Shown here: positions 1 to 11,250 of the stretch, in pieces | Layout: each line of letters begins with the position of its first letter | Position numbering within the stretch: the stretch's first letter is position 1 | DNA from: Haliclona indistincta | Taxonomy: Eukaryota; Porifera; Demospongiae; Haplosclerida; Chalinidae | Length of the DNA stretch: 64,000 nucleotides | NCBI GenBank assembly: GCA_964017065.1 | Contig: OZ024785.1 | Location: 1,507,142-1,571,141, forward strand | Direction: 5' to 3' | Notes under the pieces: model-generated | Told to the model about the DNA's origin: nothing | Seen by the model: only the letters and a program-made list of their open reading frames with translations | The model's database searches: none | Translations under genes and position numbers: made by a program

Positions 1-778
1 TGTACAAAAATTACTAAGAGCACTTTACCTACGTACTGTAGTACCAACAAGCACACACGTGCATAGCTAGCTAACCTCTGTTAAATTTGGGCTACTGGTG
101 CATTGTGAATGCCGAAAAATTGGTAGAAAAATGTGAGCGGATTTGAGAAAAGGTATCACTTCGCACATGTAATTTTCGAACGCATGCGTTTTCAACTTGC
201 TGCCATTCATCCAAATTTGGTACCATGGCTCTAAAATTTGATACACATCCAGCAGAACGATCAAATATTATATACAAAAAAATTCATTTGAGTTTCAGTA
301 ATGTTTGACCGAGTAGCAGCCATTTGAAAACAGGCGTGCGTTCAAAAATTGCAGGAGTGAAGTGACCCCTTTTCTCAAATCCGCTCACAAAATAATAATT
401 ATTCGCGCAAAATTTTTTGTGCCTTTCTCTTAACAACACGAAGAACCACTTAGCGTTCTGAAGAACCTCCCAATATCCTGAAAGGTCAACTTTTCTTAGC
501 AAAAGCTCCACTTTCTTAGCCAAAATTGAAGCAGCTTGTTTTCTCGAAAGTATTGCAGGTGTTGCAGTGAAAATAGCACATGTAGGTAGTCCTACGCGAC
601 TGTTCACGAGAATTATCGCAAAACAACACGGCCATCTGATTTTAAATAGGACAAAATTTTCAGCAGCACTCTGCACAGATTTGTATAATCTGCTAATGAT
701 AATGATGAGCGTAATAGGCTCTCTGGTTCATATTATTGACTGTTGTTTTTTTGTGTAGCCAAGCGTCGAATTTAATCA

Positions 779-831
<53 letters not shown>

Positions 832-1640
832 GCTATTAATTTTGTGAAATCAGAAAGAGGACATTTGTTATTACCAAAACACCACTTTTGCTTGGAGAAT
901 GAACATCATGCAGGTTTGTCCTGCACATCTCTGAGTAGAACTGGTGAGTCTGTCAATAGGTAGAGATGGTCAGATTGTATTAAGAGTAGCACTGTTGTTG
1001 GTTTTCCTATAAATGAGATCTAGACCACCCCTGCATGCTAGCTATAGCTCTCTCCCATTCAGCTGCTTTAATTGACAGAGAATTTGTTCCGTGCTTGTCT
1101 TGTTAACACATCCAAGGCTACCTGCATGAACAGCACACTTGTAGTCACAATTTGAAAAGAAGGTTGTCTTGTACAAAAATTACCGAGCACTTTACCTGCA
1201 TACTGTAGTACCAACGAGTGCATAGCTAGCTAGCCTCTGTTGCACAATAGTTAAATTTAAGCTGCTGGTGCATTGTGAATGCAGCGAAATAGGTAGAAAT
1301 ATTTGCGCAAAATTCTTTACCTTCCTTTTACGACACACATAGCTAACAGGGTTCTGAAGAACCACCCCCGTCCCTTGAAAGGTCCACTTAAATTAGCCAA
1401 AATTGAAGCAGCTTGTTTTCTCGAAAGTATTGCAGTGAAAATAGCACATCTAGTTAGTCCTACGTGACTGTTCACGAGAATTATCTCTAAAAAACACGGC
1501 CATCTGAATTTTAATAAGACAATTTTTAGCGACACTCTGCACCACACGAAAAAGGACCCTCTCCGTAAATTCTTGGCTACGGCTTTGTATAATCTGCTAA
1601 TAATGATGATGAGTGTAATAGGCTCTCTGGTTCATATTAT
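1..1640. repeat. Left arm of large inverted repeat
   Basis: The stretch reappears in reverse complement at about 6,712-8,370 with only small differences, chiefly the length of a CT/AG microsatellite. The left edge of the window cuts the arm, so its true end and any target duplication are not visible. Within the arm, the part starting near 1 and the part starting near 1,165 are diverged direct copies: both open with TGTACAAAAATTAC and both contain the same sequence around CGAGAAAACAAGCTGCTTC. Open frames in the arms (284-676 minus and its mirror 7,681-8,073 plus) are identical because the arms are; I recognise no protein family in them and do not call genes. Confidence 0.85.
781..829. repeat. 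(CT)n microsatellite
   Basis: About 49 bp of uninterrupted CT dinucleotides. The mirror tract in the other arm, (AG)n at about 7,517-7,576, is longer. The two arms have therefore diverged independently at this site. Confidence 0.9.
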
Positions 1641-2199
1641 TGACTGTTGTTTTTGTGTGTAGCCAAGCGTCTTAATGTTATCGAAGTTAATCACTTACTT
1701 TCTCTCTCTCTCACAGGTTATTAATTTTGTAAAATCAGAAAGAGGACATGTGTTATTACCAAAACACCAATTTTGTTCTAGGAGAATGAACATCAGGTTT
1801 GTCATAATGGTTGACAACGTGCTGCTTGATTTGATGGTGTTCTGTCCACAGGTGCAACTGAAAAAGTGATGGTCTGGCAAGTCGTAAAAAGAAGATATAA
1901 CTTACTTACTACATAAACTAAGTAGTTAGTAGTCCCAGTCACAACACAAGTATTTTGTTACAATTATATATTTTCTTATAATTATTAACAACAATTATTT
2001 TTATTAAAAAGTGCGTACCACACATGATCTAATTGTAACAATGGCTTGTTACTATGAATTGTACTATCCACTAAAAAAAGACTAAGTAATAATAAAAATC
2101 TTCCAGTGACCTTACAATCCAATAAAAAGCAAACTGCTGATCTAGTGTAGCTTTACTGTACAGAGTAGTTTACTAGTGCTTTTAACCATTTCAATGATA

Positions 2200-2700
2200 T
2201 TGAGACAAGTACTAAAATGTATTAAGTTGCATGCTAATCTGGTAGACTTGATGGATAAGAATGCTGTGAAAGCACTGAAATGAAAAAGATGCAATTTCAG
2301 AGTGATCTTGAGACTGAAGTGCAGTGAGTTGCATACTAATCTGGTAGACTTGATGGGTAAGAATGCTGTGAAAGCACTGAAAGGAAGAAAATGCCACTCC
2401 AGAGTGATCTTGAGACTAATGTGCAGTGAGTTGCATACTAATCTGGTAGACTTGATGGGTAAGAATGCTGTGAAAGCACTGAAAGGAAGAAAATGCCACT
2501 CCAGAGTGATCTTGAGACTAATGTGCAGCGAGTTGCATACTAATCTGGTAGACTTGATGGCTAAGAATGCTGTGAAAGCACTGAAAGGAAGAAAATGCCA
2601 CTCCAGAGTGATCTTGAGACTAAAGTGCAGTCGGTTGCATACTAATCTGGTAGACATGATGGGTAAGAACGCTGTGAAAGCACTGAAAGGAAGAAAAGGT
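2200..2700. repeat. 102-bp tandem repeat, about 4.9 copies
   Basis: AGAGTGATCTTGAGACT recurs at about 2,299, 2,401, 2,503 and 2,605, giving a period of 102 bp, with a diverged partial copy upstream. 102 is a multiple of three, so both strands are open (34-residue repeats containing NAVKALKGRK on the plus strand). That is a by-product of the period; no start context, introns or known domain supports a protein. Confidence 0.85.
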
Positions 2701-2848
2701 ACTTTAGTGACATTACAGCATTATATCACACAACAGATCTACTGAAATACTACACAATTTACAGCGTTTTAGTACAACAATTATAATGAGAGTGCATCTT
2801 TGTTTTCTGACACACTAGGTTCACTGAATCATTATGCAACTTACTCTC

Positions 2849-2950
2849 AAGATCACTCTGAAATGGCATTTTCTTCCTTTCACTGCTTTCACAGCATTCT
2901 TAGCCATCAAGTCTACCAGATTAGTATGGAACTTCAGTCTCAAGATCACT
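2849..2950. repeat. Single inverted copy of the 102-bp unit
   Basis: The segment running GATCACTCTGAAATGGCATT through the CTCAAGATCACTC near 2,950 is the reverse complement of one unit of the 2,200-2,700 array. It forms part of the inner palindrome, so one side of the fold holds about five units and the other holds one. Confidence 0.8.
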
Positions 2951-3444
2951 CACTATTAAATTAATGGCATTTTCTCTTAAAAGCACTAGTATTAAACTAC
3001 AGTAAAGCTACACTTGATCAGCAGTTTCCTTTTTATCAGACTGTAAGGTCACTGGAAGATTTTGCAACTGTTTATTATTATGACGACTATTTTTAGTGGA
3101 TAGTACAATTCATTGTAACAAACTATTGTAGAACATGTGTGTTACACAGAGTTCATTGTTACAAAAACTATTTAGCTATAATTTTTTATCTTCTTGTTAC
3201 GACTTGCCAGACCATCAATTTTTCAGTTGCACCTGTGGACATAACACCATCAAATCGAGCAGCACGTTGTCAACCATTATGACAAACCTGATGTTCATTC
3301 TCCTAGAACAAAATTGGTGTCTTGGTAATAACACATGTCCTCTTTCTGATTTTACAAAATTAATAGCCTGCGAGAGAGAGAAAGTAAGTGATTAATTTCG
3401 ATAACATTAAGACGCTTGGCTACACACAAAAACAACAGTCAAAA

Positions 3445-3575
3445 ATGCACCATTGGTGCGGGTTATGCCTCGGTGGATGTTAAAATTTGAGCATGTAATG
3501 CTATAACAGAGTAGGATTCATATTCAGCTGCCAGCATTCGAATATAGCACAAGCAGAAGCAAAGATGCATAATTA
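3445..3575. repeat. Dispersed repeat, shared with 62,275-62,390
   Basis: The segment with GTTATGCCTCGGTGGATGTT and CATATTCAGCTGCCAGCATT is nearly repeated at about 62,275-62,390, on the same strand and 59 kb away. Related TGCCTCGGTGG motifs occur at 4,219, 5,929 and in the 6,563-6,705 hairpins. No coding potential seen. Confidence 0.75.
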
Positions 3576-3834
3576 TGACAGCACGTACATATGCATGCAG
3601 TAGATCCACGGAAGGATCAAAACAGTATCATGGAAGCATGCAATGTAAGCTGCAGTAGAAACAAGTTAAAGTATACTGCAACAAGACTACTGCACTCATT
3701 GCTGTGAGAATACTGCTACAAATATCAACAAACACAACTATCCACCATTCTACAAACACAGCAACTGCAGATGCGCATGTATACAGGATTTCTGTACAGT
3801 AGTGCTTTAGTTATGCAATCAGAAGCCAATCAGT

Positions 3835-4050
3835 GCTGACCACAATTCAACTGGGCGTGTCTACAGTGTTTAGTACAGCACACGCATACCACGAGCGAGA
3901 TAGCTTCCATAGCTTGCTTACACAATTTCTCTGGACCTGCGCTGCTATCCTGTAGTAAAATTCTAACCTATCAGGTTCTAGGCAGTCAACTGTGGACAGC
4001 CTTGCCTTCGGAGAAGTCCAGATCGCCAGCAACGGCAAACAAAGTAAGCA
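3835..4050. repeat. Dispersed repeat copy (first of four)
   Basis: Shares a recognisable order of words with about 5,390-5,600, 6,045-6,240 and, more weakly, 19,485-19,700. These words are TCAACTGGGCGTGTCTA, GCTTCCATAGCTTGCT, CTGCTATCCTGTA, GGCAGTCAACTGTGGA and GATCGCCAGCAACG. The copies are diverged and non-coding. Confidence 0.65.
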
Positions 4051-4405
4051 AATCACGCCATAACTCTAGAACAAAGCTTTGTATCGAAATTTCGCTAGTT
4101 CACATCCGAGATAATATCGATTTCTACCTGCATTGCAAGTTTCATAGCTTACCTTTCAGCGTGCGCCGCAAAAATAGTGTAACAGACAGACAGAATGAAT
4201 GAAGCACCTAAGGTGCAGATGCCTCGGTGGAATGACACATTATCCACAAACACAACAATCCACCATTCCACAAACACAGCAACTGCAGATGCATGTATAC
4301 AGGATTTCTGTACAGCAATCACAATGCAGTGCTTTAGTTATACAATCAGAAGCCAATCAGTGCTGACCACAATTCAACTGGGCGTGTCTACAATGTCCAG
4401 TACAG

Positions 4406-5385
4406 TTAGGGTCTCCAATGAAAAAATTGACAGTCACAGATTCAGCGGGCTTGCATCTCGGTGTGTAGAGTAGTTTGACCCGAACATAAAACTGACAAAC
4501 AGAGAAGCGCCAAGTCCTTCCTTTTTGCAGGAAAAAATAAAAACACTCGAAATAACTGGGCGGAGCTAGCCAATCGTAAGTAAATACTTTTTGTTCAAAC
4601 TGCATTCAGCGCCAAAGCTTATTTTAGTTGGTAAGGATGCACAGGATCATGCTGTCATGATTTCCAAGCTCTTCGACGTCGCGGCGATCTTTATGCGCTG
4701 TTTCCATGCCATACATTGAAAGAGGGCGGGGCCCCAAGACGATCACGAAAATAGACTTAGGACTCCAGCGCTTTTGTAAATTGTGCTGTAGCAACCCTAA
4801 TGCAGATTTTGTTTAGTTAGGTATCAATACATCTGCACAGCGAGTTTTATGGAGTTCATACACTTCCTTCCATCTGGCTCAAAATTTTTCTGTTTTATTT
4901 TTGGTTTTTTGAGCCAGATGGAAGGAAGTGTATGAACTTCATAAAACTCGCTGTGCAGATGTATTGATACCTAACTAAGCAAAATCTGCATTAGGGTTGC
5001 TACAGCACAATTTACAAAAGCGCTGGAGTCCTAAGTCTATTTTCGTGATCGTCTTGGGGCCCCGCCCTCTTTCAATGTATGGCCTGGAAACAGCGCATAA
5101 AGATCGCCGCGACGTCGAAGAGCTTGGAAATCTTGACAGCATGATCCTGTGCATCCTTACCAACAAAACTAAGCTTTGGCGCTGAATGCAGTTTGAACAA
5201 AAAGTATTTACTTACGATTGGCTAGCTCCGCCCAGTTATTTCGAGTGTTTTTATTTTTTCCTGCAAAAAGGAAGGACTTGGCGCTTCTCTGTTTGTCCGT
5301 TTTATGTTCGGATCAAACTACTCTACACACCGAGATGCAAGCCCGCTGAATCTGTGACTGTCAATTTTTTCATTGGAGACCCTAA
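4406..5385. repeat. Large palindrome, 479-bp arms, about 22-bp loop
   Basis: Arms 4,406-4,884 and 4,907-5,385 are reverse complements with no indels: paired coordinates sum to 9,791 at the loop, mid-arm and outer end. The loop lies in TTCTGTTTTATTTTTGG. Pairing breaks within a couple of bases outside the arms. The mirror open frames (4,357-4,605 minus; 5,186-5,461 plus) are a consequence of the symmetry. Such arms can extrude a cruciform, and in an assembly they can also come from a collapsed or chimeric join, so raw-read support matters. Confidence 0.92.
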
Positions 5386-5389
5386 GTAC

Positions 5390-6240
5390 AGCCCAAGCAT
5401 ACTAGATAGCTTCCATAGCTTGCTCACACAATTTCTCTGGACCTGTGCTGCTATCCTGTAGTGAAATTCTACCCTATAAGTAGTTGGGCGTGGCCCGACC
5501 TCCCGCAGGACGCAGTGGTCGGGCCACGCCCAACTACCCTATAAGCTCCTAGGTAGTCAACTGTGGAGTGTGGATAGCTTTGCCTTTCCAGATCGCCAGC
5601 AACAGCTCGATGGCGGACAAATTGCGCCATAACTCACGAACAAAGCTTCGTATAAAGTTTTCACATGTTCTAGAGCGAGATAACACCGTGTACTACTTGC
5701 ATTGCTAGTTTCAGAGCTTAACTTTCAGCGTGCGCTACAAAACTAAGCCAGCTGTGAGCAATTCACGCGGTAACTTACGCACTAAGCTTTAAAATCAAAC
5801 TTCTGAAAATTCAAATCCGAGCAAGTATCGATTTCTACCCGTGTTGCTTGTTTCAGCGATTAGTTTTCAGCGAGCTACGAGAAATCGTTGCGACGGACAG
5901 AATGAAATATAAGCACCAAAGGTGCAGATGCCTCGGTGGAATGCCACCATTTCACATAATCAGTAAAGTTAAACTGCAGCTTTTGTACTTACTGTACATC
6001 AATCTTTATCACAAGGCAGCATAATGTTATGCAATCAGAAGCCAATCAGTGCTGACCACTAATTCAACTGGGCGTGTCTATAATGTTCAGGCGCAGGCAC
6101 AGCACGTAGATAGCGTCCATAGCTTGCTTACACAATTTCTTTAGACGTACGCTGCTATCCTGTAACCTTCTAGGCAGTCAACTGTGGATAGTTTTGTCTA
6201 CGGAGAACTCTAGATCGCCAGCAACGGCCATCGATCGCGA
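5390..6240. repeat. Two further dispersed repeat copies
   Basis: Copies at about 5,390-5,600 and 6,045-6,240 match the 3,835-4,050 unit in word order. Between them is sequence ending in AGGTGCAGATGCCTCGGTGG near 5,920, also found near 4,210. The layout suggests a duplicated composite element. No gene is seen from 5,390 to 6,560. Confidence 0.6.
5480..5537. repeat. Perfect 20-bp-stem hairpin
   Basis: GTAGTTGGGCGTGGCCCGAC at 5,480-5,499 pairs perfectly with 5,518-5,537 around an 18-nt loop. It is GC-rich in AT-rich surroundings and sits inside a dispersed repeat copy, so it is probably the relict of a small inverted-repeat element. Confidence 0.85.
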
Positions 6241-6562
6241 GGTAACCAAAGCTACGCCATAACTCTAGAACGCAGCTTCATATACAAGTCTGCCGTGCTG
6301 TTCTGAAGTAAAGGCGAACTCACTAGCTGTAAGGCAGCCAGCAATAGACAATTTTGTCTTTACATCAGCAACTAGATCGCCAGACGGCGTTCGCGAGGTA
6401 AGCAATCTCACGAACAGAGCCTTATAACCAAAATCCTTACAATTCATTTTCAAGCAAATATCGACTTTAGCTTGTGTTGCACGTTTCAGCGCTTAGTTTT
6501 CAGCGAGCGACGAGAAATCCTGCCGACAGACAGACACATACACAGATACACAAACAGACTAC

Positions 6563-6705
6563 CGTATGCCCCGTGGCTCCGCCCACCGAGGCATAATGAA
6601 CGACAGACAACACGACTACTGTATGCCTCGTGGCTCCGCCCACCGAGGCATAATGACAGACAACGCGATTACAGTATGCCTCGTGGCTCCGCCCACCGAG
6701 GCATA
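6563..6705. repeat. Three tandem short hairpins
   Basis: TATGCCTCGTGGCTCCGCCC followed by ACCGAGGCATA occurs three times (the first with one change), about 50-55 bp apart and separated by ACGACAGACAACACG-like linkers. Each unit folds on TGCCTCG/CGAGGCA. The word is related to the GCCTCGGTGG motif of nearby repeats. It looks like terminal hairpin sequence of a repeat family amplified in tandem. Confidence 0.8.
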
Positions 6706-6711
6706 ATAATA

Positions 6712-7515
6712 TGAACCAGAGAGCCTATTACACTCATCATCATTATTAGCAGATTATACAAAGCCGTAGCCAAGAATTTACGGAGAGGGTCCTTTTTCGT
6801 GTGGTGCAGAGTGTCGCTAAAAATTGTCTTATTAAAATTCAGATGGCCGTGTTTTTTAGAGATAATTCTCGTGAACAGTCACGTAGGACTAACTAGATGT
6901 GCTATTTTCACTGCAATACTTTCGAGAAAACAAGCTGCTTCAATTTTGGCTAATTTAAGTGGACATTTCAAGGGACGGGGGTGGTTCTTCAGAACCCTGT
7001 TAGCTATGTGTGTCGTTAAAAGGAAGGTACAGAATTTTGCGCAAATATTTCTACCTATTTCGCTGCATTCACAATGCACCAGCAGCTTAAATTTAACTAT
7101 TGTGCAACAGAGGCTAGCTAGCTATGCACTCGTTGGTACTACAGTATGCAGGTAAAGTGCTCGGTAATTTTTGTACAAGACAACCTTCTTTTCAAATTGT
7201 GACTACAAGTGTGCTGTTCATGCAGGTAGCCTTGGATGTGTTAACAAGACAAGCACGGAACAAATTCTCTGTCAATTAAAGCAGCTGAATGGGAGAGAGC
7301 TATAGCTAGCATGCAGGGGTGGTCTAGATCTCATTTATAGGAAAACCAACAACAGTGCTACTCTTAATACAATCTGACCATCTCTACCTATTGACAGACT
7401 CACCAGTTCTACTCAGAGATGTGCAGGACAAACCTGCATGATGTTCATTCTCCAAGCAAAAGTGGTGTTTTGGTAATAACAAATGTCCTCTTTCTGATTT
7501 CACAAAATTAATAGC

Positions 7516-7578
<63 letters not shown>

Positions 7579-8370
7579 TGATTAAATTCGACGCTTGGCT
7601 ACACAAAAAAACAACAGTCAATAATATGAACCAGAGAGCCTATTACGCTCATCATTATCATTAGCAGATTATACAAATCTGTGCAGAGTGCTGCTGAAAA
7701 TTTTGTCCTATTTAAAATCAGATGGCCGTGTTGTTTTGCGATAATTCTCGTGAACAGTCGCGTAGGACTACCTACATGTGCTATTTTCACTGCAACACCT
7801 GCAATACTTTCGAGAAAACAAGCTGCTTCAATTTTGGCTAAGAAAGTGGAGCTTTTGCTAAGAAAAGTTGACCTTTCAGGATATTGGGAGGTTCTTCAGA
7901 ACGCTAAGTGGTTCTTCGTGTTGTTAAGAGAAAGGCACAAAAAATTTTGCGCGAATAATTATTATTTTGTGAGCGGATTTGAGAAAAGGGGTCACTTCAC
8001 TCCTGCAATTTTTGAACGCACGCCTGTTTTCAAATGGCTGCTACTCGGTCAAACATTACTGAAACTCAAATGAATTTTTTTGTATATAATATTTGATCGT
8101 TCTGCTGGATGTGTATCAAATTTTAGAGCCATGGTACCAAATTTGGATGAATGGCAGCAAGTTGAAAACACGCATGCGTTCGAAAATTACATGTGCGAAG
8201 TGATACCTTTTCTCAAATCCGCTCACATTTTTCTACCAATTTTTCGGCATTCACAATGCACAGTAGCCCAAATTTAACAGAGGTTAGCTAGCTATGCACG
8301 TGTGTGCTTGTTGGTACTACAGTACGTAGGTAAAGTGCTCTTAGTAATTTTTGTACAAGACAACCTTCTT
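6712..8370. repeat. Right arm of large inverted repeat
   Basis: Reverse complement of about 1-1,640, including the frame at 7,681-8,073 that mirrors 284-676. Beyond 8,370 the sequence (8,370-8,590) again resembles 7,180-7,440 in direct orientation. The arm is therefore a partial tandem of two diverged units, and the right-hand unit continues past the mirrored part. Confidence 0.85.
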
Positions 8371-8590
8371 TTCAGATTGTGACTACAAGTGTGCTGTTCA
8401 TGCAGGTAGCTTTAGATGCGTTAACAAGACAGGCACGAAACTAATTCTGTCAATTAAAGCAGAGCATGCAGGGGTGGTCTAGATCTCATTTACAGGAAAA
8501 CCAACAACATTACTACTCTTAATACAATCTGACAATCTCTACCTATTGACAGACTCACTAGTTCTACTCAGAGATGTGCAGGAGCTCATC

Positions 8591-9702
8591 GGACATTTAA
8601 TTCACAAGCAAGCCAGCTATATCATGGCACATTCAGCCGGCCGGTTCTAGCTGAGATTCCTCCTCGTTACAACACCTTTTAGTTTAACTGAAGGCTGGTC
8701 CACTTGGCTCGTAGTAGAATAGAATATGCCAGACAGCAGAACTAACTCGTCTTCAGTGGATTTTAATCGCCCTTAGGTTCGTATCAGCAGCAGCCATCTC
8801 CAATATGGATTCAGCAATGTGGGTTAGTCCTCGGTTAGTCCCGTTATAATTAACGTTAATTGAATCCCAAGGCATCACATTGTGATCCAAAGATTCAATC
8901 TTTTAGTATCACATGTGATACCAAAAGTTTCCGAACCGGGTGCAGGGGACACTAGTATACCAAAGTTGTACACGTCGCGACTATAGCTGCGACCCAATCA
9001 GATTGTAGCATTACGTTATGAATCTCATTAACCCTCGGCGCATATGCGCGAGGGTTACGGTACTTGGTTTGTCATTCGTTCGTTCTGTCCATCTAGCTGC
9101 AGAGATCGGCGCTGGTGAGGTTATGAGCATGACAAGCTCGACAATGGCTTGCAAGTTGACTCGTGGATTTTGCTAAAGTGCTTTCGTTCTCGAGTTATGT
9201 CTGGCTCACCTTGACGGCCGTCTTTGACCTCTCTGACGACAAAAGCATCCATAGTTGACTACCTAGGTACTTGTAGATTCCATCTAAAATGCAGGACAGC
9301 TCTTGGGGTGCGTAGACATCTCAAGAAAAAGCCTATCAAAGCCAAGAGCAATGGCTACCTACTCAGTGTTCACGGTCACGCCCCGCACTTGACACACCTT
9401 GTCTCGGTTGTGGTCAGCACTTTGCTGTCTTCTGGTTAGCAGTGCGGTTTCAATAGCAAACAGGTTGGCTTTAGCTGCAAAGCTCCTTCTGCAAACCAAA
9501 ACTAAGGAGCTAACTCTACAATGTGCAACACGCCGAGGGTTTCGTGAAGTCTGTTCATTAATTACGTAATTGTTATGGCGGCTTCAGCTTGCATCTCAGA
9601 CGTGGCTGTAGAAAAGGCAGCGGTGAATGCTGTCAACAGTTAGGGTACAGATCTATCAAGGATGCAATTCAACAGCTACAATTTTAACAGCTACAATTCA
9701 AG
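8591..9702. other. Intergenic, no gene recognised
   Basis: No convincing coding signal. It holds a near-perfect palindrome at 9,030-9,056 (AACCCTCG, then GCGCATATGCG, then CGAGGGTT). A short open frame at 9,224-9,439 has no recognisable domain. The end of this stretch is the 5' leader of the retrotransposon that begins coding at 9,703. Confidence 0.5.
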
Positions 9703-10065
9703 ATGGCGCGGAATTCAACTCAGACTAAGAAGCTAGGAGTATCGACTAGACCGAAAAGAGGACGTGGCGGTGGCCGTCCTGCTGCCTCTAGAGCCGAACC
9801 CTCTCGTGTGACGTCCCCGCCTGAGCCGGCTGCTGTTTGTGGTATCTGCTCTAGAACTGTTGTTGGAGAAGATGGCAGTGGCGCGTCGTCTCCCCCGGCT
9901 ATTTGTGATACCTGCTCTAAAGCTGTTGTTGATGAGGAGAACTATAACGAGTCCTCCCAAGTTGTCTGCGGTGTCTGCTCAAAAGATATCATTGATGGAG
10001 ATGATGATGCTCTATTGTGCGAAGGGCAGTGTGCTTCCTGGCTCCATCGTAGTTGTGCTCCATCG
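9703..10065 (+). pseudogene. Non-LTR retrotransposon ORF1, PHD-finger part (interrupted)
   Basis: ATG at 9,703 opens a frame with an Arg/Gly-rich start (KRGRGGGRP) and three Cys-pair segments, CGICSRTVV, CDTCSKAVV and CGVCSKDIID. The third leads into CEGQCASWLHRSC, the second half of a PHD-type zinc finger as found in ORF1 of CR1/L2-like non-LTR elements. The frame stops at about 10,068 because another retrotransposon has landed there. The rest of the finger (YDELAKSPFPFVCYGC) resumes at 11,251 after the insert. Encodes the nucleic-acid-binding accessory protein of the element; dead as it stands. Confidence 0.75.
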
Positions 10066-11250
10066 TAGTTCTGTCCCTCACCGTCCATTACTACACAAAC
10101 TTGAGAACTTAGGAATCGACAAATTCTTGTTAAATTGGATTACAAGCTACCTTACTGAGAGGGATCAGAGGGTTGTTGTCAATGGTGATGAATCCTCCAA
10201 TCTTCCTGTTCTGTCTGGGGTCCCGCAGGGCTCAGTACTTGGCCCACTCCTTTTTATTATATATGTGGATGGTGTTAGCTCAGTAATTTCTGACAAGGCC
10301 TCTGCGATCCTCTATGCTGATGACATGACTCTTTACAGACCAATATATACTCCACATGACTACGAATTGCTGCAAAGAGATATCAATGCAATCTCTAGGT
10401 GGATATCTGACCTGTGTATGCAGTTCAATGTTCAAAAATGCAAATACATGGTCTTCTCAAGGAAACGCAGTATTGTACCTTCTCTCTGTGGCTTGTCTAT
10501 TGATGATCTTCCCCTTGAAAAGGTTGATGTTTACAAGTATCTTGGGGTTTACCTTACATCAGATCTATGCTGGTCTGTTCACATTGACAAAATCTGTGCT
10601 AAATCAAAAAAGCTTGTCGGTATGTTCCACCGCAGATTCTGCTCAAGTATGGATTCTGAAAGTTGCAGACTTCTGTATAAATCATACATCAGACCTCATT
10701 TAGAGTATGCCTGTCAAGTCTGGGACCCTCACATAAAAAAAGATATTGAGGCTCTAGAGGCAGTTCAAAGATTTGCACTTAGGGCTTGTTGTAAAAAATG
10801 GGATGCGCCATATGACATACTATTGGCTGAAAATAGAGTGCCATCTCTTTTAGACAGAAGAGTACACATGAAGTTATGTACTATGTACAAGATTGTAAAC
10901 ACTCTTATTAACTTCCCCAATGCACCTGTTGAGTTAAGGACGATCCCTTATTCTTCAAGACACCTGCATCCTCTCACCCTTCTTGATCATCAGTCTAAGA
11001 CTAATTCTTTTTCTGCATCCTTTTTTCCTTCTACTTGTAAAGCCTGGAATAATCTTAATTATGATGTTGTAAGTGTTTCTACCTTTTCGTCATTTAAGAA
11101 CTTAACTAAACCTAAACCTAAATAATTTTTTTTCTTTTTTTTCCTATTCCCTCTTTTGGGTGCACGCCTTTGTATTAGCATATTTAAATTGCTATTGTGT
11201 GTATCCATGCAACTTGCTAAATTGTTATAAAAAATAAAAATAAAAATAAC
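10066..11250 (+). mobile_element. Nested 5'-truncated non-LTR retrotransposon (RT + 3' UTR)
   Basis: Coding starts abruptly inside the reverse-transcriptase palm with SVPHRPLLHKLENLGI and runs to the stop at 11,125. It contains LSGVPQGSVLGPLLF, the catalytic SAILYADDMTLY and the thumb motif KYLGVYLTSDLCWS, followed by the C-terminal domain. A short 3' UTR ends in an A-rich tail (AAAAATAAAAATAAAAATAA, about 11,230-11,249). This is a classic 5'-truncated insertion. A 14-bp duplication (GCTCCATCGTAGTT at 10,041 and 10,057) marks the 5' junction, and GCTTCATTG after the tail weakly matches GCTCCATCG. An apparent long frame from 9,839 joins host and insert and is not a real protein. Confidence 0.85.

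Larger units (their letters stand above)
1640..3440. repeat. Inner imperfect inverted repeat
   Basis: Sequence from about 1,640 to 2,160 returns in reverse complement at about 3,000-3,440. Examples are GTAGCCAAGCGTCTTAATG near 1,660 against its complement near 3,410, and TTCCAGTGACCTTACA near 2,101 against its complement near 3,050. The spacer contains a 102-bp tandem array and one inverted unit of it. The outer segment is a third relative of the sequences in the big arms, so this region is a palindrome built from the same repeat family. Confidence 0.75.

Noticed and set aside
284..676. 130-residue open frame, mirrored at 7,681-8,073
   Set aside because: It lies in the inverted repeat arms and has no recognised domain; the two frames are the same DNA read from opposite arms, and a diverged copy at 1,317-1,547 is shorter and altered. 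Treated as repeat sequence.
736..963. Frame with a long Ser-Leu run
   Set aside because: Translation of the (CT)n microsatellite; not a gene.
2302..2745. 147-residue repeat protein (and its minus-strand counterpart)
   Set aside because: Both strands are open across the 102-bp array because the period is a multiple of three; no splice sites, domain or start context supports either.
9839..11125. Apparent 428-codon protein
   Set aside because: It joins an off-frame reading of one retrotransposon's PHD region to the RT of a nested one across the insertion junction near 10,066; the real coding segments are annotated separately.
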